Of a stretch of DNA of 64,000 bases, positions 26,388 to 36,170 are shown in pieces. Made by a program: the position numbers and the translations under genes. The notes under the pieces are model-generated. The model did not search any database. It was not told the origin of the DNA and was given only the letters and a program-made list of their open reading frames with translations. The DNA comes from Ancylothrix sp036704045 (GTDB taxonomy: Bacteria; Cyanobacteriota; Cyanobacteriia; Cyanobacteriales; Oscillatoriaceae), in the NCBI GenBank assembly GCA_036704045.1, contig DATNQM010000042.1, positions 1 to 64,000 on the forward strand, in the 5' to 3' direction. Position 1 is the stretch's first letter, and each line of letters starts with the position of its first letter.

Positions 26388-29318
26388 CTATGCTTCAGCG
26401 GAAATTTTTGGCGGATAATATTGCAAGGCTTTTTTTAAATACTGACCAGTATAACTACCCTCAGTTTCAGCAACTTTTTCTGGAGTTCCAACCGCAATAA
26501 TTTCACCACCTTTATTGCCTCCCTCTGGCCCTAAATCAATTACCCAATCAGAACAGCGAATTACATCTAAATTGTGTTCAATCACCAAAATAGAATTTCC
26601 TTTATCAACCAAACGCTGCAACACATTTAATAACTGATGAACGTCATAAAACGATAAACCAGTTGTCGGTTCATCAATGAGATAAAGCGTTTTTCCTGTA
26701 GCACGACGTGACAATTCTGTTGCTAATTTTACTCGCTGGGCTTCACCACCAGAAAGCGTTGGTGCCGGTTGTCCAAGTTGAATATATCCTAACCCCACAT
26801 CCACCAAAGTTTGTAACCGGCCCGCCGCACGCGGAATATTTTTAAACATTTCCAGAGACTCTTCCACCGTCATATTCAAAACATCAGCAATTGACTTATC
26901 TTTATATTTCACTTGCAACGTTTCGCGGTTATACCTTGCCCCCTTACACACCTCACACTGGACATAAACATCCGGTAAAAAATTCATTTCAATTACATTC
27001 ATTCCTTGTCCACTACAAGCCTCACATCTTCCCCCTTTAACATTAAAAGAAAATTGACCTTGTTTATAACCCCGTGCTTTCGCCTCAATTGTCTCAGCAA
27101 AAACCCCACGAATAATATCAAAAACCCCCGTATAAGTAGCAGCATTTGACCGGGGAGTGCGTCCAATAGGAGACTGGTCAATAACAATCACTTTGTCAAT
27201 TTCATCCAGCCCTTTCATCGATTCCAACTCTTTTGGAAACGGTACTTTTTTTGTCAAAGAATGCTGCAAAGCAGGATACATCAATTCATTAACTAAAGTA
27301 GATTTTCCTGAACCAGAAACACCAGTTACACACACCAACTTACCCAGCGGAATTTCGACGCTAATATCTTTTAAATTATTCCGCTTGGCATTTTTCATTA
27401 CTAACTTTTTGCCATTTCCTCCTCTTCGTTTTGAGGGAGTTTCAATGACACTGCGGCCCGAAAGATACGCGCCGGTAAGAGATTTTTCCGCTGTTAAAAG
27501 CGCTTCTAAATCGCCTTGAGCAATAACTTCACCACCATGTACACCGGCTTTTGGCCCAATATCCACTAAATAATCGGCAGCCCGGATAGTTTCCTCATCG
27601 TGTTCGACAACAATTAAAGTATTTCCTAAATCTCGTAATTTAGTTAATGTATTCAACAAACGATTATTATCACGCTGGTGTAAACCGATACTAGGTTCAT
27701 CTAAAACATACAACACGCCGGTTAATCCTGAACCAATTTGTGTAGCCAAACGAATACGCTGGGCTTCGCCACCAGAAAGCGTCATCGCAGGCCGATCCAG
27801 CGTTAAATAATCTAAGCCTACATCAAGTAAAAATTGCAAGCGAGCACGAATTTCTCTTAAAACTAAATCAGCAATTTTTGCTTGTCTATCTGTTAACTTT
27901 AAAGTATTAATGCGCTCTAAACATTCCTCAATAGAAACACCGCTTAATTCTAAAATTCCATACTTTCCTAACCGCACAGCAACTGCTTCTGGTTTAAGGC
28001 GTTTTCCATGACAAACTTCGCAAGGTTGTTCGTGAATATAAGGATCAAGTTTTTGTTTTTGCAATTCGGAAGCTGTATCATCATACTGACGTTGTAACAG
28101 CGGAATAATGCCCGGAAAACGACGCATATATCCCTGTCCGCTGCGGTAACGAGATTCAGTTTCAATCAATATTTCTTCTTCGGAACCATAAAACAAAATT
28201 CTCTGTTGTTCACGGGTTAGCTTTTTCCATTGTGTGTTTAATTCAAAACCAAAGGCTTGACCAACGCTGTGAAGTAAAGATAAATAATAAGGGTCTTCTT
28301 TATCTGCCCAAGGCACAACGGCACTATAAACCGGCGCATTTAAATCTGGCACTACTAATTCTGGCGAAAAAGTCCGTAAATTTCCTAAACCATGACAGTT
28401 TGGACAAGCACCATAGGGCGAGTTAAAAGAAAATAATCGGGGCGAAAGTTCTTCCATAACTGCGCCATGTTCAGGACAGGCAAAGTTTTCAGAAAAAACA
28501 ATTTCTCGCTCATTGGTGGTATCAGGTTCGGCTGCTAAAATTAAAACAATTCCCTCAGAATGTTTTAAACAAGTGCTAAGAGAATCAAAAAGTCTTTCTT
28601 GAATTCCGTCTTTTTTTATGAGTCTATCTATGACAATTTCAATCGTGTGATTTTGGTTTTTATCTAATTCGATACTGTCGGAAAGTTCACGAACCTCGCC
28701 ATCAATTCTTACCCGTGCAAAACCTTCTGAAGCCAGAGAAGAAATGAGTTTTTTATGAGTGCCTTTTTTGCCTCGCACCACCGGCGCGAGAATTTGAAAT
28801 TTTGTGCGATCTGGAAGTTCCAAAATGCGGTCGCACATTTCATCAATAGTTTGGGGGGCAATTGACCGGTCACAAATAGGACAATGGGGTTCACCGGCCC
28901 GCCCATAAAGTAAGCGAAAATAATCGTAGATTTCTGTTACTGTCCCCACCGTCGAACGGGGGTTATGAGAAGTTGATTTTTGGTCAATAGAAATTGCCGG
29001 ACTTAAACCTTCAATTGCATCTACATCAGGTTTATCTAATTGGCCTAAAAATTGACGAGCATAGGCGCTGAGAGATTCCACATATCGTCGTTGTCCCTCG
29101 GCAAAAATTGTATCAAAAGCAAGGGAAGATTTACCACTACCAGAAACGCCGGTGAAAACGATCAACCGATCTCTTGGCAATTCTAAGTCAATATTTTTTA
29201 AATTGTGCTGTCTGGCGCCGCGTATGCGGATGGTATTCCCTGGTATATGTGCGTGGGAGGGATGCAGGTGAAATTGGGAGTTTTGCGGGGAATCAGACAG
29301 AGGAACAAAATTGGACAT
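26388..29318 (-). CDS. uvrA: Excinuclease ABC subunit A
   Basis: Damage-recognition ATPase of nucleotide excision repair. Two ABC ATPase modules are complete: Walker A GVSGSGKSSLAFDT and GVSGSGKSTLVNEL, signatures LSGGEAQRIRLA and LSGGEAQRVKLA, Walker B YVLDEPSIGLH and YLIDEPTTGLS. Zinc-binding Cys pairs CPIC and CEAC...CEVC are present. The Ala-Arg-Gln-Phe stretch YARQFLGQLDKPDVD is typical near the N-terminus. Length 976 is normal, slightly long from an N-terminal extension. No LexA site was identified upstream. Confidence 0.98.
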   Translation of the reverse strand: MSNFVPLSDSPQNSQFHLHPSHAHIPGNTIRIRGARQHNLKNIDLELPRDRLIVFTGVSGSGKSSLAFDTIFAEGQRRYVESLSAYARQFLGQLDKPDVDAIEGLSPAISIDQKSTSHNPRSTVGTVTEIYDYFRLLYGRAGEPHCPICDRSIAPQTIDEMCDRILELPDRTKFQILAPVVRGKKGTHKKLISSLASEGFARVRIDGEVRELSDSIELDKNQNHTIEIVIDRLIKKDGIQERLFDSLSTCLKHSEGIVLILAAEPDTTNEREIVFSENFACPEHGAVMEELSPRLFSFNSPYGACPNCHGLGNLRTFSPELVVPDLNAPVYSAVVPWADKEDPYYLSLLHSVGQAFGFELNTQWKKLTREQQRILFYGSEEEILIETESRYRSGQGYMRRFPGIIPLLQRQYDDTASELQKQKLDPYIHEQPCEVCHGKRLKPEAVAVRLGKYGILELSGVSIEECLERINTLKLTDRQAKIADLVLREIRARLQFLLDVGLDYLTLDRPAMTLSGGEAQRIRLATQIGSGLTGVLYVLDEPSIGLHQRDNNRLLNTLTKLRDLGNTLIVVEHDEETIRAADYLVDIGPKAGVHGGEVIAQGDLEALLTAEKSLTGAYLSGRSVIETPSKRRGGNGKKLVMKNAKRNNLKDISVEIPLGKLVCVTGVSGSGKSTLVNELMYPALQHSLTKKVPFPKELESMKGLDEIDKVIVIDQSPIGRTPRSNAATYTGVFDIIRGVFAETIEAKARGYKQGQFSFNVKGGRCEACSGQGMNVIEMNFLPDVYVQCEVCKGARYNRETLQVKYKDKSIADVLNMTVEESLEMFKNIPRAAGRLQTLVDVGLGYIQLGQPAPTLSGGEAQRVKLATELSRRATGKTLYLIDEPTTGLSFYDVHQLLNVLQRLVDKGNSILVIEHNLDVIRCSDWVIDLGPEGGNKGGEIIAVGTPEKVAETEGSYTGQYLKKALQYYPPKISAEA

Positions 29319-29392
29319 GAAGACAAAGCATTATACTGCTTAATAATTTTAGCGCTCTGCCATAATTCTTAACACTCAGCAGCCCCAACCCA

Positions 29393-29836
29393 TCAAAGTA
29401 TCGTTAAATAGGTTTCCGTAGGGCCATCTGGCAGAAGTTTTAAGGCTTGATTTTTCAAATTTATTTCAATGCCTAATGCTTCCATTGGAATTACACCTAA
29501 AAGGGCTCTGCTTCCTCCAGGTAATTCTAAACATTCAAAGGTTCCTTCTCGTCCTTGCAAAATAATAGTAGCATCTCGAAAAATTCGCGCTTCACTAATA
29601 CCCGTTGCCGTTTCAATCACAACTTTTTTAAGGATTTTTAAACCAAGTTGGGCGATGATATCTGCCGGTAAACATAACGTGGTAGCGCAGGTGTCTACCA
29701 GCACATAATTAATAGTCACATACCGCACTTGTTCTGTGGAAATAAGCCCATCTTCAGCTTTGCCTTGATCAAGCCGGTTGATAATTGTTAGAGTGGTTGT
29801 TACTTTTCCCCTTGTTTCGTTTTCAATTTGGGGCAT
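29393..29836 (-). CDS. Retropepsin-like aspartic-protease-fold protein with DTC motif
   Basis: A 147-residue single-domain protein of the clan AA type. The active-site strand reads NYVLVDTCATTLCLP (Asp48-Thr49-Cys50), where active retropepsins have D-S/T-G-A. The matching C-terminal strand RALLGVIPMEALGIEI is present. Cyanobacteria carry many such small aspartyl-protease-like proteins. Gly to Cys in the triad loop makes activity uncertain. ATG at 29836; it follows uvrA upstream on the same strand order but is separated by 75 bases. Confidence 0.7.
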   Translation of the reverse strand: MPQIENETRGKVTTTLTIINRLDQGKAEDGLISTEQVRYVTINYVLVDTCATTLCLPADIIAQLGLKILKKVVIETATGISEARIFRDATIILQGREGTFECLELPGGSRALLGVIPMEALGIEINLKNQALKLLPDGPTETYLTIL

Positions 29837-30244
29837 AAATTTAAAAATTGTGTGAGGTCACTTATTGGATGAAGGTTAGACAAAACAACACTTTTGGCTA
29901 TTTTTAAAAACCTACTTTAACTTAATAAGTATAGCATTTATTTTTCTCAATGGCGGAAACAGCCCATCGCTTGGTAGTCTTTAAAATATATACCAATTAC
30001 ACCCAAGATCCGATAAAATTTTAATAACAAAAAAAGCATCCTTGGCAAAAAAAATAATATTTTCTGACAAATTATCCCGATTTTTTCTAAAAATATAGAA
30101 ACTTTATGACAAACTTACCTAAATTTAGTCAGTAAACCCGACATTCTGTTTAAATAGAATTTATTACCATTTAAACTGATATCGCAATTAACCGGCATCC
30201 CACAGCCCCAAATTCTCCATCAACAAAACAAAATTAAACTCCCC
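29837..30244. other. AT-rich divergent spacer, no gene seen
   Basis: About 400 bases between divergently transcribed genes, presumably holding both promoters. I see no gene or strong palindrome; AT-rich tracts near 29930-30080 are the only feature. Confidence 0.5.
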
Positions 30245-31885
30245 ATGAAAAATATATTCCTTCAACAAGCCCTTGCACAAATTCCAAACATCTTAAGCCG
30301 CCTTGATACCAACCCCCACAGCCCCACCTACGGCTGTTTTGATCTTAATTTCTGGCATCACAAAATCACCGACTTTCCCACCGGCACAGCCATTGAATGC
30401 GTATGGCCCCTCGCCTTAGCTTATGACACAAACAGTCCAGAAAATCCCTATTACCAACAACCGGCCCTGCGTCAATGGATAGAAGCCGGCATATTTTATG
30501 CAGCAAAAAGTGCACATCCAGACTTTTCTTGCGATAATTATTTTCCCTATGATAGAGATAGCAAAACCACCGCATTTTCCCTTTTAGCTTGTATAGAAAC
30601 CTGCGTTTTACTTGAACTAGACAACCCCGAAATTATCAAATTTTTTGAAAAAAGAGCAGACTGGTTATCTAACCACACTCAAAACACACAAAATCCTGAA
30701 ATCTTAGCAGCAATTATCCTTTGTTTAGAACTACTTTCTCAACTTTTTAAAACCTCCAAATGGAAACGGACTAAAGCAACAACTTTAGAAAACCTCCTCC
30801 AATCTCAAAACCAAGAAGGTTGGTTTCCAGAAAATAGCAAATGTAACCCTGGTTCTCATACCCTAATTCTTTCTTATTTAGCCAGACTATATCAAATTAA
30901 ACCGGATATCAAACTTCGAGAAAGCCTCATCAAAGCCACAGAATTTGCCAGCCAACTAATGTATCCCGATGGCTCTTTTGCTGGAGATATGGGAATTAAT
31001 AAAGACTACTTTTTTCCGCATGGCTTTGAATTAATTGGTCGCTGGTTTCCTGATGCCTTACGCATTAATGATAATTTTTTACAAGCAATATCAACCGGCA
31101 TTTTTTCGCTTTTTTGGGATGAAAGAAACACTCCTCTTTATGTCGGTAACTATTTACTTGCCGGCCGAGATTTTGTTTCCGACCGGCCTACCAGTACATT
31201 CCGTCCCACCGGTCGTTTTTGGTTTCAGCAAGCCCAAATTTTAATCGACCGGCGCAACTTTACCAACAGTGGAAGTTTTCTTAGTGAAACAGCCCTAACT
31301 CTACCCTCCCAACGCCCCTCAGCTACCACAGAACTCTATGTTTCTTTAAGTCAAGGAGGAGTTTTTAAATTGTATCGGAATCGTCAATTAATTGCCTCTG
31401 ACACACATTTTTCTGTTTTAATTAACCAAAACAATAAAGTGATAAATTTTGCTGCTTATTTAGCCACCCCAACTGTGATAGAGGTTAAAGAAAATGAAAT
31501 AATTATTCAGGGTCAACTACAGTGTGTAGAACAGCAAACCCTCACTCCAAAAAAAATAATTTTGCAGAGACTAATTGCTTTAAGTATAGGCCGATTATTT
31601 CCCAAATTTCTAAGCAAAATTCAGCCAAAAAATAATCACAAAAATTCAAATTTTCGCTTTAGTCGGCGACTGGGCTGGGAAACAGGCCGGTTACTGGTAA
31701 TTGATGAATTAGAATTTGATGATTGGGAAAATATCCTAGCCGTAGGAATTGGCAGCAGTTTAACAAGCCCAAATTCCCAACTAAAACGCATCCAACCTTC
31801 TCTTTTACAACCTTGGATAGACCTGACAAATACTGCAAAAAAACTATCCCCCGGTGAAATTTTGAAATTAGAACGGCGATTGTAA
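30245..31885 (+). CDS. Hypothetical protein with alpha/alpha-toroid-like N-terminus
   Basis: A 546-residue protein I cannot place in a named family. The first ~340 residues are helix-rich with repeated aromatic/Gly turns (TAIECVWPLALAYD, EGWFPENSKCNPGSHTL, YPDGSFAGDMGINKDYFFPHG), suggesting an alpha-alpha toroid as in polysaccharide lyases or glycosidases of heparinase type; the last ~170 residues are beta-rich (FSVLINQNNKVINFAAYLA). That order also matches heparinase-like enzymes. No signal peptide is visible. A role in polysaccharide processing is inference. Confidence 0.6.
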   Translation: MKNIFLQQALAQIPNILSRLDTNPHSPTYGCFDLNFWHHKITDFPTGTAIECVWPLALAYDTNSPENPYYQQPALRQWIEAGIFYAAKSAHPDFSCDNYFPYDRDSKTTAFSLLACIETCVLLELDNPEIIKFFEKRADWLSNHTQNTQNPEILAAIILCLELLSQLFKTSKWKRTKATTLENLLQSQNQEGWFPENSKCNPGSHTLILSYLARLYQIKPDIKLRESLIKATEFASQLMYPDGSFAGDMGINKDYFFPHGFELIGRWFPDALRINDNFLQAISTGIFSLFWDERNTPLYVGNYLLAGRDFVSDRPTSTFRPTGRFWFQQAQILIDRRNFTNSGSFLSETALTLPSQRPSATTELYVSLSQGGVFKLYRNRQLIASDTHFSVLINQNNKVINFAAYLATPTVIEVKENEIIIQGQLQCVEQQTLTPKKIILQRLIALSIGRLFPKFLSKIQPKNNHKNSNFRFSRRLGWETGRLLVIDELEFDDWENILAVGIGSSLTSPNSQLKRIQPSLLQPWIDLTNTAKKLSPGEILKLERRL

Positions 31886-32139
31886 AATAGTTTTTAAATG
31901 CCTATTTTTCAGGGACATTATCATTAGTATTCTAAATAAAGCAGTTTTTAAAAACCTTTATTTACTGAATTAAAATAAAACTATTCATAATTTATTAACT
32001 TTTAGCCCACTTATTTCTAAAGACTTATTCTTTAAGACACACAACCATGAAAACCAACAAAATAAAAGCCATCTCAAGATAGATGATTTCCTACAGACCC
32101 GGATGCTAGTTTCCTCTTAAAAGAGTAGGGAGAAAAACA

Positions 32140-33003
32140 GTGAATCGTGGGCTCTTTCGTTTAGGAATGGCGCTATTAGTTGCATTTTTTGGACTAATTA
32201 GCTACTTGGCAAGCGGCGTCAAAAATCCCATTACAGGAGAAACGCAGCGGGTAAAAATGACCCCCGAAGAAGAAGTAGCCCTAGGGTTACAAGCAAGGGG
32301 AGAAATGGCTCAAGAATTTGGCGGACTTTATCAAGATAAAGCTTTACAAGACTATATAGACGCTGTGGGTTTAAAAATTGTCCAGCAGTCGGGTGCGGCG
32401 CAAGCCGGCTATCCCTTTGACTTTCACTTATTGCAAGATTCACAAACCGTCAACGCTTTTGCCCTACCAGGCGGACAAGTGTTCATTACGATGGGATTAA
32501 TGCGTCGCTTGCAAAGTGAAGCACAACTGGCCGGTGTCCTTGCTCACGAAATCAGTCATGTCATCGCAAGACACGGAGCCGAACACTTAGCGAAACAACA
32601 ACTGGGAGCAGCCCTGGTAACGGCCGTAGGCGTTGCTACTACTGATGAATACGGAAGAGGAAGAGAAAGCGCCGTCATCGCCCAAGCAGTAAATCAGATG
32701 GTTAGTTTGCGTTATGGTCGCCAGGATGAACTCGAATCTGATCGGCTGGGAGTGCGGTTTATGAGTGAAGCCGGTTATAACCCAAAAGCGATGATCGAAG
32801 TTATGCAGATCCTTGAAGCAACACGCAAAGGAGGTTCACCACCAGAATTTCTCAGCAGTCACCCCAATCCAGGGAACCGAGCGGAACAATTAAATGCAAT
32901 TATTGCTGAACAATACCCGAATGGAGTGCCGGCAAACTTGCAAAATGGAACCGAAGAATTTAAACGCATTGTATTATCTCGTGTTGGAAGAGGAGGCAAT
33001 TAA
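32140..33003 (+). CDS. M48-family metallopeptidase
   Basis: Zinc peptidase with HEISHVIARHGAEH (HExxH), and the third ligand Glu in the ELESDRLGVRFMSEAGY stretch (ExxxD). Residues 5-25 form an uncleaved or lipoprotein-less signal anchor, so it probably acts in the periplasm like BepA or LoiP proteases that check outer-membrane proteins. Length 287. Start is GTG at 32140 with AGGGAG eight bases before it. It is at the head of a run of envelope-related genes. Confidence 0.9.
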   Translation: MNRGLFRLGMALLVAFFGLISYLASGVKNPITGETQRVKMTPEEEVALGLQARGEMAQEFGGLYQDKALQDYIDAVGLKIVQQSGAAQAGYPFDFHLLQDSQTVNAFALPGGQVFITMGLMRRLQSEAQLAGVLAHEISHVIARHGAEHLAKQQLGAALVTAVGVATTDEYGRGRESAVIAQAVNQMVSLRYGRQDELESDRLGVRFMSEAGYNPKAMIEVMQILEATRKGGSPPEFLSSHPNPGNRAEQLNAIIAEQYPNGVPANLQNGTEEFKRIVLSRVGRGGN

Positions 33004-33026
33004 AACTTTAATAAAACCGATTTTAT

Positions 33027-33716
33027 TTATTCAAAACGACCATAACGAGCACAACTTTCTCCACTTAACCAAGCCCACATTTGATCGCCCAAACAAAAAT
33101 GCCACCACTCGGAAGGATGCTGAAGAAAACCAGCCTTTAACATGGCATCTCTTAAAATGCAGCGGTGTCGGTGATATTGGATTTCTTGGGCTTGGGAACT
33201 TCGCGAAAAATGATCAGGAAAAGAACGAGGAGAAATTTCATCAATGGGTGATCCCATATTCACTGATTCGCCTTTTTCATCTACTAACATTAAATCCACC
33301 GCCGCGCCGGTGCTGTGGGGTGGTGGAGTTGCGAGATCCAAACTGGGTGGAGCCCAAAACTCGTAAACCCGTTGCATAATTTTTTGCTGTTCAATTGGCG
33401 TTAAGTTTTCGGCTTTTAAATTTTCTATTTCTAACAATTGATGGAAACTATAATTCACCATAAATTGTTGCACGGGCACCGGTCGGTAAGCATCAAATAT
33501 GCCTAATTTCCAACCAGGATAACTTGTTTGTAAAAAATCTTGAGCTTTTATCAAAGCTATTAGGACACTTTCCCGCACAAAAAAAGGAGATTTCCCTCCG
33601 TAGGGAGCACCAAGTTTTTCATAGGGATGGGGCGAAACTAAAGCAAATTTTTCTGGTGGAATTGCTACCAATTTCTCACCACAATCTTTAATTTTAAGCG
33701 AATAAAAAGGCTTCAT
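33027..33716 (-). CDS. D-alanyl-D-alanine dipeptidase, VanX/DdpX type (M15D)
   Basis: Zinc dipeptidase that splits D-Ala-D-Ala. The metal motif SxHxxGxAxD appears as PPHSTGAAVDLML (His134, Asp141) and the base/ligand motif as SEWWHF (Glu203, His206). The conserved Arg sits in FDAYRPV. Length 229 fits the family. VanX in pathogens gives vancomycin resistance, while housekeeping relatives recycle D-Ala from the cell wall; nothing here suggests a resistance cluster (no VanH or VanA). It converges with the M48 gene, 23 bases between stops. Confidence 0.9.
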   Translation of the reverse strand: MKPFYSLKIKDCGEKLVAIPPEKFALVSPHPYEKLGAPYGGKSPFFVRESVLIALIKAQDFLQTSYPGWKLGIFDAYRPVPVQQFMVNYSFHQLLEIENLKAENLTPIEQQKIMQRVYEFWAPPSLDLATPPPHSTGAAVDLMLVDEKGESVNMGSPIDEISPRSFPDHFSRSSQAQEIQYHRHRCILRDAMLKAGFLQHPSEWWHFCLGDQMWAWLSGESCARYGRFE

Positions 33717-33794
33717 TTTTATCTTAAATAAAAGTTTAAAAACCTATTTTATTTAACCACAGAATCAATAAATCTATGGTTAAATAAAAATTGA

Positions 33795-34568
33795 TTAAGC
33801 AAAATTAAAAGAACCCAAATCAGGAGGCACATCAAGCCACCGGCCCTGCCCTACTGCTTGAATGGCCTCTTTCAGGGAAATATCCCCCGTATATAGCGCC
33901 CGCCCCACAATCACACCGGTTACACCTTGGGGTTCCAAAGCCTGCAAACTCAGCAAATCTGTCACAGAACTCACGCCACCTGAAGCAATCACCGGCACCT
34001 CTACCGCCTCCGCCATTTCCCGCAAAGCCGGCATATTGGGCCCCTCAAGGGTGCCATCCCGGTGAATATCCGTGTAAATAATCGCCGCTGCGCCAAAACC
34101 GGCCATTAACCTAGCTAAATCGATGGCCAAAACCTCGGAAGTTTCCAACCAACCTCGCGTAGCCACTTTGCCATTACGCGCATCAATTCCTACGACAATT
34201 TGCCCTGAAAATTCTTGACACAACTGCTCTACCAAATCGGGGTTTTCTACTGCAATTGTTCCTAAAATCACCCGGTTAACGCCAAGGTTTAATAAATCAA
34301 GCACTCTCTGCCGGTCACGCACACCGCCACCCACTTGCACCGGCACCTTTGTTGAGCGGACAATTTCTGCAATAACATCCTGATTTACAGGTTCACCTTT
34401 TTTTGCCCCATCAAGATCCACCAAATGCAAACGCGTTGCACCTTCGGCTACCCATTGCTGCGCCACCGCCACCGGGTCTTCATTAAATGTTTGGCTTTTT
34501 TCGTAATCGCCTTGATATAAGCGAACACACTTGCCTCCTAATAAATCAATAGCTGGAATCACTTCCAT
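33795..34568 (-). CDS. hisA: Phosphoribosylformimino-5-aminoimidazole carboxamide ribotide isomerase
   Basis: Fourth step of histidine biosynthesis, a TIM-barrel isomerase. MEVIPAIDLLGGKCVRLYQGDY holds the first catalytic Asp (AIDLLGG), VQVGGGVRD the phosphate loop, IIYTDIHRDGTLEGPN the second Asp, and ASGGVSS and GVIVGRALY the terminal phosphate-binding loops. Length 257 is normal. No other his gene is visible, as is usual in cyanobacteria where the pathway genes are scattered. Confidence 0.97.
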   Translation of the reverse strand: MEVIPAIDLLGGKCVRLYQGDYEKSQTFNEDPVAVAQQWVAEGATRLHLVDLDGAKKGEPVNQDVIAEIVRSTKVPVQVGGGVRDRQRVLDLLNLGVNRVILGTIAVENPDLVEQLCQEFSGQIVVGIDARNGKVATRGWLETSEVLAIDLARLMAGFGAAAIIYTDIHRDGTLEGPNMPALREMAEAVEVPVIASGGVSSVTDLLSLQALEPQGVTGVIVGRALYTGDISLKEAIQAVGQGRWLDVPPDLGSFNFA

Positions 34569-34727
34569 TTTTTAATTCTCCATTTCTCCACTAATTTTAA
34601 CAGCCGGTTTTTAATATAAGCCGGTGCAACTATCTTAACTTTATCCTACAATTTACCTATTCCTCACATTGTTTATTTCATTTTCATCTTTCTCAAATCA
34701 CCTAATAATTGAAATCAATAATTACCT

Positions 34728-36137
34728 ATGGGCGCCTACGGAATTGATGTTTCAGACTTCCAAGAAAATGTCAACTGGCGAGCAGTTGCCGATGATGGCA
34801 TTTCCTTTGCTTTTGCCAAAGCAACCGAAGGAACAACCTTTGTAGCCGAATCTTTTGCCAGAAATTGGTCAGGCATGAAATCCGTTAAAATTATACGAGG
34901 AGCCTATCATTTTTTTCGCCCGCAAAGTGACCCGGAAGCCCAGGCCAAACATTTCCTAAAAATCGTTAAATTAGAGCCTGGAGACTTGCCGGCCGTTTTA
35001 GACGTAGAATCTAGCGGCGGACTGAGTGGAAGCGCCATAGCTGAACGTATGACCGTTTGGTTAAATATTGTTGAAAAAGCCACCAAAAGAAAACCCATTA
35101 TTTACACTTATCCGGGGTTTTGGGAACGCATTGGAAATATGCAGAAATTTAAAGATTATCCACTTTGGATCGCCCACTACACAAACGATCCTGAACCTTG
35201 GGTGACAGGAGGTTGGGATGTGTGGACAATGTGGCAATTTACCGATTCTGGAACTGTTAAAGGAATCAGTGGAGGAGTGGATATAAACCGCTTCCAAACT
35301 TCACGGGAAGGCAAGCGTAATTCTAAAGTAACAATCATCCAAAAATGCTTAAAAGAAAAAGGATTTTATGGAGGAACAATTGACGGATATTTTGGCAGTA
35401 CAACCAAAAAAGCGATCCTAGATTTTCAACGCAGAAGGGGGCTAGAAGCCGATGGTTTAGTAGGGGTAGCAACCTGGACAGCATTGCTGGATGGTTCATA
35501 CACCATTGCCCCAACACCAACACCAGCGCCAATTCCTGCCCCAACACCGGCCCCAACACCGGCCCCCAGTTTAGATAAAATGACCTTACTAGATGCCTGC
35601 CGGTATTATCAGGCTTCTTCGTTTCAAAATGAGGCATTAGATGCCCTACAAGAACAAATTCCTCTTAGTATAATGGACAGGTTTTCTCAACTTTGGAGAA
35701 ATTCTAAAATAGCCTCTCCTATTCGTTTAATTGATGTCTGCCGGTTTTATCAAGGAACTTCCACACAACAACAGGCTTTACAATGGTTACAGGGGCAAAT
35801 TTCTCCAGAAATTATGCAACAGTTTACCCGCGATTGGAGATCCCAGTCTATTTCCCAATCAACAGTAATTAGATTGTTAGATGTCTGCCGGTTTTATCAG
35901 GGAAAATCCAATCAAAATTTAGCCATTGCTTGGCTGCAAAGTCAAATTAATTCCGCCACATTACAAGAATTTGCTAAAAAGTGGCGAAATTCTACTATAA
36001 ATTTACCGATTCAGTTGTTAGATGTCTGTAAGTTTTATGGTGCAAAACCCCATCAAGATAGCGCCTTACAATGGTTACAATCGCAAATTTCTGCCCAAAT
36101 TTTAGAAGAATTTGCGCGGCGATGGCGGAGTAATTAG
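34728..36137 (+). CDS. GH25 muramidase with PG-binding domain and four C-terminal repeats
   Basis: Residues 1-190 are a GH25 lysozyme domain: YGIDVSDFQ, FAKATEGT, GAYHFFRP, AVLDVESS with the catalytic Asp92/Glu94 pair, and WQFTDSG. Residues 197-255 are a PG_binding_1 domain (VTIIQKCLKEKGFYGG, DGYFGSTTKKAI). A Thr/Pro/Ala linker follows (261-282). The tail (287-469) has four ~47-residue repeats of the form LLDVCRFYQ-x8-AL-x-WLQ-x-QI-x7-F-x-x-x-WR, not a domain I know. No signal peptide is seen. It runs into the GHL10-type gene at 36200, probably one operon. Confidence 0.88.
   Translation: MGAYGIDVSDFQENVNWRAVADDGISFAFAKATEGTTFVAESFARNWSGMKSVKIIRGAYHFFRPQSDPEAQAKHFLKIVKLEPGDLPAVLDVESSGGLSGSAIAERMTVWLNIVEKATKRKPIIYTYPGFWERIGNMQKFKDYPLWIAHYTNDPEPWVTGGWDVWTMWQFTDSGTVKGISGGVDINRFQTSREGKRNSKVTIIQKCLKEKGFYGGTIDGYFGSTTKKAILDFQRRRGLEADGLVGVATWTALLDGSYTIAPTPTPAPIPAPTPAPTPAPSLDKMTLLDACRYYQASSFQNEALDALQEQIPLSIMDRFSQLWRNSKIASPIRLIDVCRFYQGTSTQQQALQWLQGQISPEIMQQFTRDWRSQSISQSTVIRLLDVCRFYQGKSNQNLAIAWLQSQINSATLQEFAKKWRNSTINLPIQLLDVCKFYGAKPHQDSALQWLQSQISAQILEEFARRWRSN
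35586..36134 (+). repeat. Four tandem ~47-codon repeats within the GH25 gene
   Basis: Units start with LLDACRYYQ, LIDVCRFYQ, LLDVCRFYQ and LLDVCKFYG, and each ends with a W-R pair about 40 residues on (LWRN, DWRS, KWRN, RWRS). Each unit is predicted to be a helical pair. The units differ by many substitutions, so they are old duplications rather than recent DNA repeats. Confidence 0.85.
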
Positions 36138-36152
36138 ATAACTTAAAAATTG

Positions 36153-36170
36153 GGGTGGGAACACCCACCC
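36153..36170. repeat. Small palindrome GGGTGGG/CCCACCC
   Basis: Seven-base arms (36153-36159 and 36164-36170) with a four-base loop lie in the 62-base gap between the GH25 and GHL10-type genes. Similar GC palindromes stand at 24484 and 51273. Here it is between co-oriented genes, so it may reduce downstream expression rather than end transcription. Confidence 0.55.

Noticed and set aside
32894..33379. 161-codon plus-strand frame overlapping the M48 and VanX-like genes
   Set aside because: Overlaps two well-supported genes in other frames and has no domain.
33027..33716. Vancomycin-resistance locus because of the VanX-type dipeptidase
   Set aside because: No VanH/VanA/VanS/VanR genes near it; housekeeping D-Ala recycling is simpler.
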